Source: Symsagittifera roscoffensis
Taxonomy: Eukaryota > Xenacoelomorpha > Acoela > Convolutidae
DNA: 64,000 nucleotides
Assembly: GCF_963678635.1 (NCBI RefSeq)
Contig: NC_087064.1
Location: forward strand, 7,787,671 to 7,851,670
Direction: 5' to 3'
The number at the start of each line of letters is the position of its first letter. Position 1 is the stretch's first letter. The notes below the pieces were generated by a model. It made no database searches and was not told the DNA's origin. It saw only the letters and a list, made by a program, of their open reading frames with translations. A program made the translations under genes and the position numbers. This document shows positions 28,340 to 40,770 of this stretch, one piece after another.

Positions 28340-30595
28340 CAAAAGCAAGATACGCGATGAGGCAACTGAGCCGACAAACTTGAGCAGACAGACGAAAGTC
28401 CAACAATTCAACTTTTACCAATTCTGAAAAAATTTCCAATGCATACATAACAAAAACCTCAGACCTCAGGGTTCACGGGCGACAGTGTTAGCTTTCGTCA
28501 AGTGCGAAGGAACATAGAATTTAAAAGGTTCAACAAAAAAGCAAGTTGAAAAACTTGAAAAAGTTGTTCACGGGGTCAAAAAGTCCAGCTCCCGATTACA
28601 AGAGACTTGCTCTCGCAAGTGCAACGACACTGAATAAAGATTGGATTTCATTACACCAAGGTGTCCTTGAGGCCACCATAGTTTGAACTCTAATATTATC
28701 TGTATATCGGCGACTTGCCAATAAAAAATTTAAAAATACTGGCGATTTGACAGCTTTGATGCAAAAACTAGAAAACTTTTGCAAAAAAGCATAAATGTGA
28801 AGCGTAGCTTCACAAACATTAAGATACAGTTAAAACAGTGCTTTACAGAAGATTGATAAGAAATTTTTTGAAAATTTAGCTAAAAAACAACTTAAAAATG
28901 GAAAAACTATATCTACCAAAATTTCATACCTTTGTCTCGAATGAGGCTCACGAACAGCCTTAGCAAGCAGTGAGAATCAATGACCGAGCGGCAAATAAGG
29001 CAAAAAAATTGAGTCGACCCTCGTTAAGCCGAAAAGAAAACGTAGTCATGAAAAAACTCAGAGCTAAAATTTTAAAACCAATATTTTAACAAGCCCTCCA
29101 TACTGAAACAGGGAAGAACAATTCAAAAATTTGCATTTGATTAAGCCGATATAACATAAGCCAAACTCGTTTACCTAAAAAGAAACATAAAAAAAACAAA
29201 TCAGTAAAAATATTCAAAATTAGAGTTGGTAAATTTACAAACAAGAGAATAATTTTCAATTATAGAAAAAATTGTTTGAATCAAACATAAAAAACCTAAG
29301 TTTGTAAAACAGTATCAAAACGTACCTGATAAAATATACTGTATTTGGAAAAAACGGTGCACCAGTCAGTCAAGATTATTTAGGAAAGTCCGAAAACATC
29401 AACAAGCAGTTTTTTAAGTTTTCCGTAAATTGAGCCTGCTGAGCAGCAGCAGAAATTGAACAGCAGACTTTGCAGGAAAACATCTTATCGTCTGCAAGAA
29501 GCGCTCCGTCTCTTTTTTATTAGTTGGCCAAAACATGCGCAAAATGGCTATTTCTAGGCATCGAAGACGCCAAAGGAGAAATCATGAGAACCAAAAACGG
29601 ACCCATAACCCGAGCGTTGCAACAAAATTTTTACGGGAAAAAAGTCTAGTTCCCGACCACAGGTCACTTGCTCTCGCACTTGAAGTCGAATTACTTATAT
29701 AGACTTTCCCGGCAATTCATAGCACTACTCGGTTTTACTAAGTCTTTAAGGGCGACTTCTTGAATAACTTTTATGTGAAATAAGATTAATCTAGTCCATG
29801 TACCTGGAACAATTTCTGCGATTGTACAAGAAAAAAAATTGCAAAACTTGACTAACAGACTCTAAACTCAAATCGAGGGGCAACCTCCTAGCATTCAGCA
29901 GCTATATTCATGATATTACAATTTTTCATAACCAGCAAAAATACTTGCAAAACCATGAAAAAATATTTCTAATTAAATTAAACCAATTATACCAAAACAC
30001 CATCGCACGCAAAACCAAACTCAAACAACTGGTATTTATATAAGATCAAATTTGCCGCATCAAGAGGAATTTTAATTTGTATCAAGCAAAAATAGCATGC
30101 GGAATAAAAATCAAAACAATCAAATATGAACCCCTTTTTAATCAAAACTTGCCTAACAAAAAAGAACGCACAATTTTTTCTCATCATTTTTATCCGGTCA
30201 TGGTTCTGAGCAAATTATCAGCAATTGAAGAAATATCACCTGAAAAAACAGAACTGGGCCAAAAAAATATGCTGCAACCGGGCAAACTTTGATTTATCGT
30301 CTGATTTCATGAGAATTTAAAATTGTCACTTAAACGTTTTCGCACATTTTGAGCATCGTAGGATTATAAAACAAAACTTATCGAAAAGGATCAATGATTA
30401 TGAAAAAAATGTCAATCAAAACTTACATACCACGTTAATCAAATTCGACAACTGTTATTAATTAATCAATTACAACATTATTAAGCAACAGTTTTTTAAA
30501 TTCTTTTTTCAATTTTTTATTTTAACTTCTCCGGAGAAAGAATACTAAAATGTAAATTCGAACGTTCATGGAACTATGTCTATTGTCAGTCAGGT
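28340..30595. other. AT-rich intergenic stretch
   Basis: No gene recognised. Contains two similar words 'aaaaagtctagttcccgaccac' (about 29640) and 'caaaaagtccagctcccgattac' (about 28575) with a third near 16660, part of an old dispersed repeat. Confidence 0.45.
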
Positions 30596-30599
30596 CAAT

Positions 30600-30830
30600 A
30601 GAAATATCAGATTAGGGAGAGTAATTTTAGAGAAAAGTCAAGTTTAAGTTGCAAAAAACAGTCAAAAAACCAAAAACTTGACATTTCTGAGGGCCTTGAC
30701 TTTTTGGAGTAAAAAATATGGGCGTAGTCGTACATGCAGTGGGACCTCCCACAAGCCATTCTATCCTTTGATCACAAAATCTCTGATTTGCAAGGACTTT
30801 TTTAGAGAAAATGTAAATAGCTAATAAATA
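30600..30830 (+). repeat. two relic units of the 165-bp repeat
   Basis: 'atatcagattaggg..agagaaaagtcaag' and 'tctctgatttgcaaggac..agagaaaatg' match the array at 15500-16130 in word order. They lie just outside the LTR-like repeat. Confidence 0.5.
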
Positions 30831-30902
30831 AAAAAAATTGGGTCGAAAATTCACCCACACACTTTTTACAAGTGTAACATTCGCCCGGTAGTACATATCG
30901 AC

Positions 30903-31194
30903 CGAAAATAAAGCTAGGTTATAAAACGACTGGCTAGCGTCTAATTTAGATGTTAATAAATTCAATTCAGGACGTGACCAGAAGCTAAAAGTTCATAAAA
31001 ACAGTGAGTTACAGTTTTCTCCCGAGACCACTCTGGATTCTGGAATCCGGGCAAATAACAGTCTTATTTCTTCCCGGAAGGCTGGACACGTCGTCCCAAT
31101 ACCCTTCCTGGTTCTCGGGATTCGTGTTGTAACGGTTGTAGCGGCACAATCGTTACAACTCGGAATGGTCTTCTGATAGTTGTTTTCTATTTCA
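30903..31194 (-). repeat. LTR-like terminal repeat (3' side of element), internally deleted
   Basis: Matches 50878-51482 from 'cgaaaataaagctagg' to 'ttctatttca'. About 18 differences by eye over the 235 bases compared. It lacks the segment equivalent to 50919-51232 (314 bp). Confidence 0.75.
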
Positions 31195-31401
31195 ATCTCA
31201 ATCTGTATCGCATAATTGCGGTTCACCGTTTTTCTCAACGAATTCTGTTGTTGTGTTTTTTCGACGTTCAGTTTTCGCGAAATCTCAAATTTTTACGGGT
31301 TCATGCTCAATTCGAAATTTTTAAAACCAGCATGTCAGTCCGAATTAACCATTCCTGACTCGTTAAACTGAACAATTAACACCGTTAACTCGTAAAAACT
31401 A

Positions 31402-31617
31402 TCAATCTTCCCAGTCAGATGCAACAATAAAAATTAGAATCCAAACTTCCATTTTGACACATTCTGGGCGAATGTCACATACTCCCCGGACAGCCCGGTC
31501 AATATCCTCATTGAGTCTCGTAGTCTTCATCAAATTGGTACAGTGCCATTGAACAGTGTTTACAAAATACATGAAATCACTTTTATCCACGTCACATCGG
31601 CTCACTGCAGAATACAA
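31402..31617 (-). pseudogene. short frame near the element's 3' end
   Basis: 71 codons, Met start, with CDVDKSDFMYFVNTVQWHC and a short hydrophobic stretch VWILIFIVAS before the end. Not recognised. It may be the tail of another element frame or chance. Confidence 0.25.
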
Positions 31618-32055
31618 ATGGCATCATACTACACTATTATAGCCTTCCAAATTCTTTCACTAATCTGCAGTTTTGAGGATATGATTTAAGATAAAACATC
31701 TTTTTTGACTTTTAACGCCAATGTCCCGATTTAAAACTTTTTCTCCTAGGTTTGAAAATTTGGGACTCAGGAAGGTCCTACCAACCAACAAACTAAAATT
31801 ATCCTACTATGCTTCTTCCTTTCGGAAATTTAGTTGTTATTGGTCGTGAATATTAAAATCAAGAGATTACTCAAGCCTTTCATATCACCACAAAGTGATC
31901 AGTCATCTTAGTTGATTAAAAACAATCATGCAGGCTATAATATTTAATATACTTACCACTCAAGCCTCTCGAATTAATTAGTAAGTGTCTCTAAAGCCAC
32001 TAGCTAAAATCAAAAGCAAATTTATAAATGCAACAAATTCTTTAATCTTCGAAAA

Positions 32056-33140
32056 TCAAAATAAAGTTTTCTTTTCCGTTTCAATTGCAAGCTTAGTGGC
32101 TTTGTTTCTCATTTGAGTTTTTGACACACAAGACAACTCTATTTTTTTAACATCTTCTCCTTCACTGCTCCTTTCCTCGCTTCTTTGTTCCTTTCTTTGT
32201 TTTCGTCTTTGTTTTTGTCGTTTCGAAGTTCTAAAACTTCTAAATTCGTCTAATTTTTCTTCTTTTTGCGTCTTGTTTTTCTGCTGTTGGTCATTGTTCC
32301 ATCTCCTCTTCCTGCGACACTGACTCTGCGCACTCAGTTTCTGTGTCTTGCAACACATCGGTGGCTATTCTGGCGCTGTTGGAGGCAGTCCTCCAACACT
32401 TCTGCTCTTCTAATCTTTGTTTGCAGCAACGTAGAGGATCAACGTTAGCTTCCCTGATTCGGCAGGAGCTGTTATGGAGGCACAATGTCACTTTTCTCTC
32501 CAAGTCTTCCTTCAACATTTCTTCTCTTTCTCTATTCACGTGTTATAGACGTCCTCCTCACTGCAGTAGTCACTGCATTCCGATGAGTTGCAAAAGCCCG
32601 CTTGAAAGCTCCTGCTCCAATGTCCAGCTGATGCGCACTGTACACTCTGCTGTGCTTCGACACATGCTTCCTAGCATATTTGTACAACCATGCAGTCATG
32701 TTGGCTCTAAGCCATGGCATCAGTCGTCTTCTGGCCCATATCTTTTTCGTTTCCATCAAAATTTTCAGGATTTTGCACATTGCCTCAAAAAGATCCATAT
32801 CTTTTAGACAATGCAATTCCTGCAATTGTTCTTTCGTAGACGTGTTTTGTCAATTGTTCTCTCTCACATGAGCTTCCAGCCATTGTATCGCTATCATAAT
32901 TCCCACTATGACTTTGGTTATGGGCTGTGATGAATCTGGTAAACCCATGGAGAGCAGCTCTCCACAGTCCCAGATCAACACCAGATTACTACGCCCGGGA
33001 TACCACCATGTTTCTAACAAGTAATGGCAGGGGAACTCATCATGTGTCAACATGACGCTCCTCCAATTACGCTTTCCCGAGGCTTTCAGTACTGGTTCTA
33101 CTTCCATCATCGCTCGCTGGGTTTCATCATTCTCGTCCAC
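32056..33140 (-). pseudogene. element ORF after integrase, C-terminal part (unidentified)
   Basis: Three overlapping frames (33140-32850, 32825-32532, 32539-32056) look like one protein cut by shifts. The last part is highly charged: Cys/Arg-rich, then a Lys/Arg/Glu/Gln block (SKRQKQRRKQRKEQRSEER) that resembles a nuclear-localisation or nucleic-acid-binding tail. No domain recognised. Confidence 0.5.
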
Positions 33141-33161
33141 TACATTGTAATCTGTTGCTGT

Positions 33162-35218
33162 TTATCCTTTCTGCTTCTGTCTTTCAAAATCACTGATGTT
33201 CCCACTGATGTATCCCATAAACTTCTTTCCCAGTATCGGTTCTAACTCTTCTTTGGTTCTCTCTGGAACTGCTAAGAACATCTTGCACAATAACTCATAA
33301 AATGTTTCTGACATTCTCGCTAATCTTACGCACTTCGTCACTGAAAAGGCTTGATCCACGATCGTCCTCGTACTCTTCACATCCACCGATACGAAATGCA
33401 GTGAATATCTGCTTTTGCACATTGAAGCTAACGTCGATACCACTAAAAATTGCCGTTCCGATGGTCTGCCATAGGTTTCAGCGTGACGATCTTATGCTTT
33501 TGTTCTAGATTCAATAGTGACTCTAAAGAACCAAACATGCTGCAGAATCCTAGTGCAGTCACTAGATTCACCTCAGTTCCTACGTGGCAATCTGCAATTA
33601 ATTCCGTTTCGGGTTTTGCTTTCATTGCGATCTTCCCAAACAATATCGTTAGTTGCTTGTGTTGTTTCGCAAGAGTCTTCACGCAATCCAGACCTCCACA
33701 GATGTGACCCTCCAATCCACAGACTTGAGCCAGACAGCTACCAGGTTTAAGTCAGTCCTCTGGTCCCCAGCCAGGCAACTCCACTTTGTTTTCTCCGTTG
33801 TAAATGATGTTCAGGTCACGCAAGTTACAGTCTGATTTCAATTCCCTCTGCACATCCTGTGTCGCACGCAATATCGAATCGGCGTTAGAACTCGGACACC
33901 ATGGTTGTTTTATCAGTTCCCACACTATCATTAGACTCTTTGTTAGCAAATCGTCCAAAAATCCCAATCCAAATTCTACTCGGTTGTCAGATTTTGGCAC
34001 TGAAGGTGCAGTCACCTTTTCTTCCAACACAAGTCTCAGCTTAGCCCGCTGATTGGCAGCGTTCCTTATTGTCGTAATTCTTGACGTCCAGAATCTCAGC
34101 AACTACGCCTGTTCGTAGTCGAAGAAACAATCGCGTATGTCTTCGTTAATGAAAGGGTTGTATGCCATCCCTACGATCCCGGATACTTAACTGTACGATT
34201 TCTTCCTGATCGGTCTGCAATATTCACCGGCCTTCGGCAGTGCTCCCATGGACTCATTTGTGAGCCTCAGCTCTTTGTTCGAGAAGCTCCATAATTCGTC
34301 AATCTTCTTCATTGGTTCCAGTTCCACAGGCTTCTTCATGTTCACTCGCATCGGTTTAATTTGATGTATGTCCAAAAATGCTAGTAAGAGCAAGGCTTTC
34401 ACTCGTTCATCGCCTTCTCTTAGCATCTTGACACAAGTTTTCAACTCTGGCACTGGTGTTTGTTCTAACATGAATCGAATGAAACGGAGAGCGTCTCTCC
34501 GCTTCGTGCACGCCACTGCCGCTCCTTCTTGGGTCATTAGATCTCTCATACTCGTCATCAAGAATACCTTCTCTTCCTTCCATCTTTTTCTCTCTTCTGA
34601 GTCATATTCCCCCCGTGTCAGTCGAGTCATACACGAAGCGAGCCTAAGTTGTAATTCTGTTCTAGCATAGGTTATCGCTACCAGAGCGTTTATCTTCGGG
34701 GTGGTTCTCATTTCTTCTTCGAAGTGCTGTAACACCACTGCTCTCCATGGTAGGCTCACTAACTGGTCTATCGTTTCCGCATGCATCTCAGAGGAGACCA
34801 GAGTTCCGTACGCCTTCTGCTTCATGGCTGTACCTTGTATAATCGTCTCCAGGTAACCTTCCACGGCGCATTTGTTTTCTAGAGCGATTAAGTGTCCTCT
34901 CGCCGAGTTTCTGTACTCCACCATCTCCATGTATCCACCAGCGGGTTCATCAATCGAGACGGTTTCCGACACTGTCAGTCGGTTGTACTCCACTGGGATC
35001 AGCTGTCCTACGCCGTTTCATTTTCCATGGTTCATGCTGGATGGCTTGAAATCTTGTAGGGTGCTTTCTCCACAGTAACTCAGTATTTCCATTTCTAATG
35101 TCGCTCCAGTCAGAGTGCGGTCACGCCCCTTGGTTTTATAACCGGCTGATCCTAATCCTGCCATGATAATGGGTGGCACCATTGCTACGTCGATCAACTT
35201 TCTGTCTGTGCCAGGCAA
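33162..35218 (-). pseudogene. element ORF after integrase, middle part (unidentified)
   Basis: Consecutive frames 35218-35018, 34993-34187 (268 codons unbroken), 34102-33752, 33715-33443 and 33443-33162. Composition is that of a folded, helical protein with segments such as LETIIQGTAMKQKAYGTLVS and DALRFIRFMLEQTPVPELK. Antisense frames on the plus strand here are shadows. I cannot assign a family. Confidence 0.5.
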
Positions 35219-35414
35219 TCGGTCATCACCCTGTCACATGTCCATGGCTTCTTCGACACGCTTTCTCTTGGCTGAGTTGACAGCTTTTATCAAGATTTCT
35301 GAGTTCACTTTCGCTTTTCCGGTTTTCCGCAAAATCACTTTTCTGCCAAGTTTAATTTTCATGTCATTAATTTGAGTATCACTATTTTTGATCGCATCGT
35401 TACTTTTTTAGTTC

Positions 35415-36620
35415 TTACAGGTACACTACTTCTTCGCTGCCTTCTTGCGGTGTTGCCTTTATAGGAGAATTTGCTTCACTTTCGTCAGTGGCCGAGTTGA
35501 TCAATAACTCACTTAATCTCCCTTCGCACTCGTCCAGCTTGACAAGGATTTCCCGCATCAGTGGTCTGTTGAGACCTGTTTTAAGCATAGACAGGGTCCC
35601 GTAATACTGAACTACTGTCCAGACCTCTTCCATGAAGGCAACTTCATCCATATTACATCTCGTCCTATTCTCGTGGTCTCCGTGATGAACTTCCCACTCT
35701 TCTTCGGGTCGCGTTCCCAAGAAAGGTCGCGTTCCCTGGTAGTGCCTTCTATTCTTCTTCTCCTCATAGATTCCATTAAAAGTTTCTTTTCGGCATTTTA
35801 AGATTTGCTCGGAGAGCTGCTCTCCAGTAAATTTCGGTTCAGTTCCATAAAGGCCGACGGAGGTTCCAGCGTAGAAATTCCCTCCTCTGCTGGCTCAGTC
35901 GTTCCTACTAACGTCTCTGTGTCATTTTCAAAGTCGCTGAGGAAGTTGAAGTCCAGGCTGGACATCCGCCTGTCGAAGCCTTGTCGTCCTCTTTCTCAGC
36001 CTGATTGGGATCCTGCTGCATAGGTTCTTCCGATCGACGGTTTCCTCCCTGCTCATCGTCTCGCTTCTGATTTTTCCCTGATCTCGAAGGGCCTTGCTCC
36101 TCATTCCTTGTTCCATCTGGAAACTAGGGTACATCTAGTCTGCCAGCTGAATGATCTTCTTTCTCTGCGTGTGTTACTTTGACTTCTTCGCAGCCGACGG
36201 GTGCTAGCACCGTTCTAGTGTATAGTTTCCCCGCTCACTAATAGCTCCGGTATAATGCTCATCAAAATCAGTGAGGCTTCTTGCAAGTCCACCCTTCCTC
36301 TCATGACTATTAGCGCCAGGTCCAATTTCAACCATTCTTCGTCAAATCGTGGCTCCATTACTCATCCGTCTTCTCGTTGTTTTCGCCCGTGTAGGCAAAC
36401 TGCGTATACTGCAACACACCAGCGTGTTTCTGCCCACGAAACACGGGTCCATCATCTTGGAGAACTCTGCCACTCTCCTCTCATTCGTGTCGAAGGCTCT
36501 CAACCCAGGGGTTTGCACTGCGGAGTCTGCTCCGAGCAACATCCTTCTAATCAATGGAAATTCAGGTATTTCTTCTGGCAGTTTCTTGTAGTCACCCCAG
36601 CCTTTCGTTTCTTCTCTCAC
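35415..36620 (-). pseudogene. element ORF after integrase, unidentified segment
   Basis: Frames 36620-36342, 36134-35928 and 35720-35415, acidic and helical, with stops between them. Contains RRMLLGADSAVQTPGLRAFD and LVKLDECEGRLSELLINSA. No recognised motif. Confidence 0.45.
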
Positions 36621-37009
36621 TTTGTTTTATGAGTTCATCAGACGAGGAATTCTTCTAACTTCGCCGTTCGTCTTATTGTAGGGTCTTAAATTTCAGAGCT
36701 TTGGGAACACTTCGATATGCCCTCTATCCAGTTCTCCCCTACGATCACGGAAAGGATCATCAAAGTTTATGACAGCCATTTCCGGCTCTGATATTTTTGC
36801 GAAAAACAAGTCCTCACTCATCATCTCTCGTAATGCGTGCTGTTCAAGCATTGAAGCACTTCCGTCGACTGCTCATATGAGGTTCAAGTGCAACACCGAC
36901 CTCCTGTATGCCTCCGCCTTAATGTCGGGGAACGCAAACGTGACTGCAGGATCGTATATCACCGTCACAAACTCCGTGGCTCCTCTGATCAGTGCTAAGG
37001 GATCGGTCC

Positions 37010-38968
37010 TCATAGCCAGGCACAGATCAGTGACCAGGGGCATGCCCCAGCATGACGTCGCATGTCTTCTTCCTTTTCAATTGTCTCGTTCTCTCCTGTT
37101 CCAAAGCGATTCTGCTGCAGGAGGTAATGGATAAGAGTATGTCGCAGATCTCTTATCTTTATCCAGGCGTCAGTGGATCGCTTCACGTCGAACTTCTTCA
37201 TGTTCCCTCTCATTTGTTGAGGGTAGCGGGTCAGATTCATTACTCTTTCCAAGTTCCCGTGCATGATCGCAATTAGCGTCAGAAGTCCATCTAACAGCAA
37301 GTTCTGAACTCCATCAGTGAGCAGTACCACTGGTCCTCTTACAAAATTCTCCGCCCCAAACGTCACGAACAAGGCTAGTATCTCCACGATTGACAACTCT
37401 GTGACTGCATGGAGGAACTCTCTGATCAAGTATCGAGAGAGCGAGGGGTAGACTTTTGCCATGAAGGGACGCAGTCCATCCTGCTCCCAACCCTTCCAGC
37501 ATACTGTCAGTCCGGTCAAAGCCTTCTTCTCCCTTCACACTCTGCGTCCAGAAAGAGTAATTTGGCACACTCTTCTGTTCGCAAATTCGGCGGGTTTGTC
37601 TTCTGCATTCTCGGCCAGATTCACCTCTTTCACCAGGTACGCATAAATCTTCGTCATCATCGCTTGGCCTCGCTCGAAAGCGTCCGTACCCAATGCGGCT
37701 ATCCGAGGAGTCAAGTGCAGCCATTTTTTGGTCTCTGGTTTTGCTCGCAAGATGATCCCTTCCAAGTGAGCTCTCGTCTCTTCGGAGTTTTTTCTTCTCT
37801 CTTTTTCTTCTTTTATCTCCATTCCTCGGAACCACAAGTCGTTGGACATTGCCAGTATCACTCTATGGTCATCATTGATTCCTGGTTTCAGTTTGAGCTG
37901 TCGGCTGAAGTTGGAAAGTTCCAACCCCAATACTTTATCAAACATCAGCATGTGTAATGAATGGTCCTTGAATCCTCGCATTGCATTTGAGATGGCCGGC
38001 AATTCTGACCTAAGTGGTCTCAGGTTCTCCACTTTTATTTCGCGATTCGGGGCAGATTTTATCACATCGTATTTTCTTTCTGAGAGCAACGCCGGAGATA
38101 GTGCAAACACAGCTTTCGGTGTTATACTCAGGAATGCCCTTTCTTTCAGCGTATCCATTATTTGCCCATCGATTCGGGGATATCTTTTATAGCTGGCCAT
38201 ACTGCTTCCTCCATCCACCGTTGTAGGCTCTCTGAGTCTGCTCAAGAAACCCCTACTGTGTAAATGGTCGTTTGTGCCGGCAAACAGGATCATTATTTGG
38301 TTCATTTCTGTTTGTCGTTGTACCCCAATCGCCATTGATACAAACTGCATCAGGTCCAGGTCGATTGCTGCCAAAATTATAACGTCAGGCCAGAACAGGA
38401 ACTTTGAGGTATGAGCGAGGTCCGAGTTCGCAACTATCAAAACCCTTCGCTTTCCTCATCTCTACTTTATCATACGCCGCAAAGATAGTCTCGTCCTTTC
38501 GAATCTTCATCCCACCATATCTCTCAACATCGCCTTCTTGATTCACCTGTTTTGGGTAGGCCTTACTTTCACGTGAGATGGGGGTGCTCGTACTTGTTTG
38601 AACATTTTCACATGTTGTCCTATCGGTGCTCTCGTTGTCAAGAATCTCCCTGGTCTTTCTTCTCGATTTCCTTCGCTATGATTCATTCTCACGTCCTGCA
38701 AAGGTCTCGCATTTACTGGACCCATTGTGTTGTTCGAGGGCATTCTCTCGAAATCGGCAAATCTTAAGGCGGTCAGGGAGCTGAAGTTAATACCAGCTGC
38801 TATCAACCGGTCCACACCTGCGATTGAGTATAGCCCGTTGACGGAGAGCTTTGCTCCAGTCAGCATCCTTATGGCATCGGCTGCAAACTTTACCGTCTGA
38901 AGAATCAGTTTCATCAGATCCTGTTTGTAGACATGCCAGGGGGAAGGTATGGGCCTCAACCACATCAA
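37010..38968 (-). pseudogene. element ORF after integrase, segment following the SGNH domain
   Basis: Frames 38968-38543, 38440-37535 (301 codons) and 37519-37010. The second contains WPDVIILAAIDLDLMQFVSM and ILFAGTNDH, faintly like another SGNH block III. The junction near 37530 shows at least two shifts: the continuation is partly in a third frame (37830-37420). The third is helical (LSRYLIREFLHAVTELSIVE). Otherwise unknown. Confidence 0.5.
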
Positions 38969-39319
38969 AGAGCTTCTGTCTGGTCGTCGTTCTTCTCGGC
39001 TGGTACTTGTAATTTCCGATCTCGAAACGCCTGATGTGTCCGTTGTCGAGTTAACAGGTCCTCATCTTCGTCGTGGATGAATAATCCTTCTTACTGGCGC
39101 TTCTCCCAGTCAGTCCAGTACGTCCGTCCTTTGCCCTGGCTCGCTGGAGCTTTACGGCCTCTGGGTCACGTCTGGGACTGATCCCAGACGTGTCTCTAGG
39201 CTAGGGAGTACGAAGGTCGAGAGTGCCGGCTCATTCGTGGTTTCCTCCTTCTTCAGTACTCCCGTGTCAAAGAGCTCGACCTCCAATTCATCGAGTCGCT
39301 CCTGGAAGACTCGATTTAT

Positions 39320-40174
39320 CTAGGCTTGTCCTTCAATACTGTCAAAGGGGATTCCATCGGTGGTGAGTCTCGCCTGATCCATAGCTCTGAGTTCATGTTC
39401 GATATCCACGAGGATCATCCTTCCAGCATTACGACTGGCCAGATTTCTCACTATGTTATTCCACCTGATAACACTTTCGTTATGCCTCCTTCCCGCCGAT
39501 GTCAGCGTTCTCGTGCTCATCGGTACGGTGCAGATGGTCAGTACCGCGCACTTGATTTTCTGCCAGAGAGAAGTAAATAGGCACACCATCATCGATTCCC
39601 ACTGTGCCTCATCCTCATCTCAACCTTTGGACATGTTGTTTGTCCCAACTAGGATCATTATGTTATGGATTCTTCCTGGGTACATTAGCTCTACCATTCG
39701 ATACAGCTGGGTTATCGTGACACCTCCAAAGGCCATCACCGTAGTGTTGCAGGAGGTCCTCAGGTTCTGGAGAACTCTCACCAAACTGTCACCCAGTATC
39801 AAATGTGATGTCCCGAGCGGTGGTTGTTGCACATTTATTGCCGGACTCCAATTCGATCGTTTGAAGCAGGCTCGTGGATCCGTATCCGAAACTCCTGTAA
39901 AGTTGTTCTTCACCTGGTTGTTCTTCTGCACATCAAACACTCGGGTCACTTTTGTCATCGGCATCTCTCTTATTTTCCTGTCCGGGACTTCAGAGGTCTT
40001 TGTTGGTAAAGTAGTATTGTCAGCTCCCGTTCTTTTCATCGTTTCTTGGGAGAACTCCACTCTGCCCGTGTCGTCAATTGTTCCATAGGGTGCAGTCACC
40101 CCGGAACCTGGCGCACTCCTGTTAGCGACAATTCGTCCAGTTATTTCTATCAACTTCCGCACTGCATGTTCCAC
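39320..40174 (-). pseudogene. SGNH/GDSL hydrolase-like domain in the retroelement
   Basis: Two frames (40174-39620 and 39592-39320) meet near 39600 after a break. Block I: HLILGDSLVRVLQN, GDSL at 39782-39793. Block II: AFGGVTITQLYRMV. Block III: MILVGTNNMS, GTNN at 39635-39646. Block V: TTDGIPFDSIEGQA, 39341-39358. SGNH hydrolases are esterases or acetylhydrolases with Ser in GDS and His in the last DxxH; here the His position reads Pro. Such esterase domains are known in ORF1 of CR1-type LINEs, but lying behind integrase in a gypsy-type element is unexpected. Confidence 0.72.
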
Positions 40175-40443
40175 GACTGGGTGACCTAGGGTGTCACTCG
40201 GTCACTCCGGAATTGTCACTCTACCGGCCGTAGTCGAGGGTAGCACCTCCATGGTTTGACTTAGCTTGCGAGGCGTTAGGAGCTCCATCGGGGACTGCCC
40301 ACGAGGAACAATCTTTGCAGGTATCGCTCTTTCTACTGCCGCTCCGATCGCTCTTTTTTATTCTCGCCTCAAGAGTTCTATTTCTTCACTCTGTTTCTTG
40401 TTACAATCATCAAACAGTCTTTTCCACATATCTTTGTCTTCTT

Positions 40444-40770
40444 CTACACTGAGCTAGTCTTAGTCACTTGATCTAGTTCTTTTCTCGTCTTCTTCAGTTC
40501 TTGCATCGTCCCGTTCAGATCCTGCATCGTTTCATTCGTCTGAACTTCTTCCTCTACTCTCGCTCTCTTTGGTGGCACAGCTGCTCTCAGATGTGAACTA
40601 GACGAGGCGGCCTCGCTGTTCATCTCTTGATGCATTCTTCTCAATCCAGGCCTAGGCTTGGTCGGCAGAGGCATCTCACCTGGTTTGTAGGTCCTGGAAC
40701 TTCTCAACCCAGGCTCGCTCGCCAAGTCACTTCCTGAGAGAGCCCCGTTTCTCCACCTCATTGCCCTCAT
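40444..40770 (-). pseudogene. N-terminal part of the post-integrase ORF (coiled coil)
   Basis: 108 codons from a Met, basic and Pro-rich (YKPGEMPLPTKPRPGLRRM), then a nuclear-signal-like PPKRARVEEE and a coiled-coil QDLNGTMQELKKTRKELDQV. It directly precedes the SGNH-like domain and is the best candidate start of the large downstream protein. Confidence 0.5.

Noticed and set aside
32343-40088. Plus-strand frames such as 39453-40088, 37409-37957 and 32343-32807
   Set aside because: Antisense shadows of the retroelement frames on the minus strand; Ser/Leu/Cys-rich with no domain.
31402-40770. Post-integrase region as a retroviral envelope gene
   Set aside because: No signal peptide, furin-like site or transmembrane anchor of env type could be seen; the region is several times too long and contains an SGNH-like domain.
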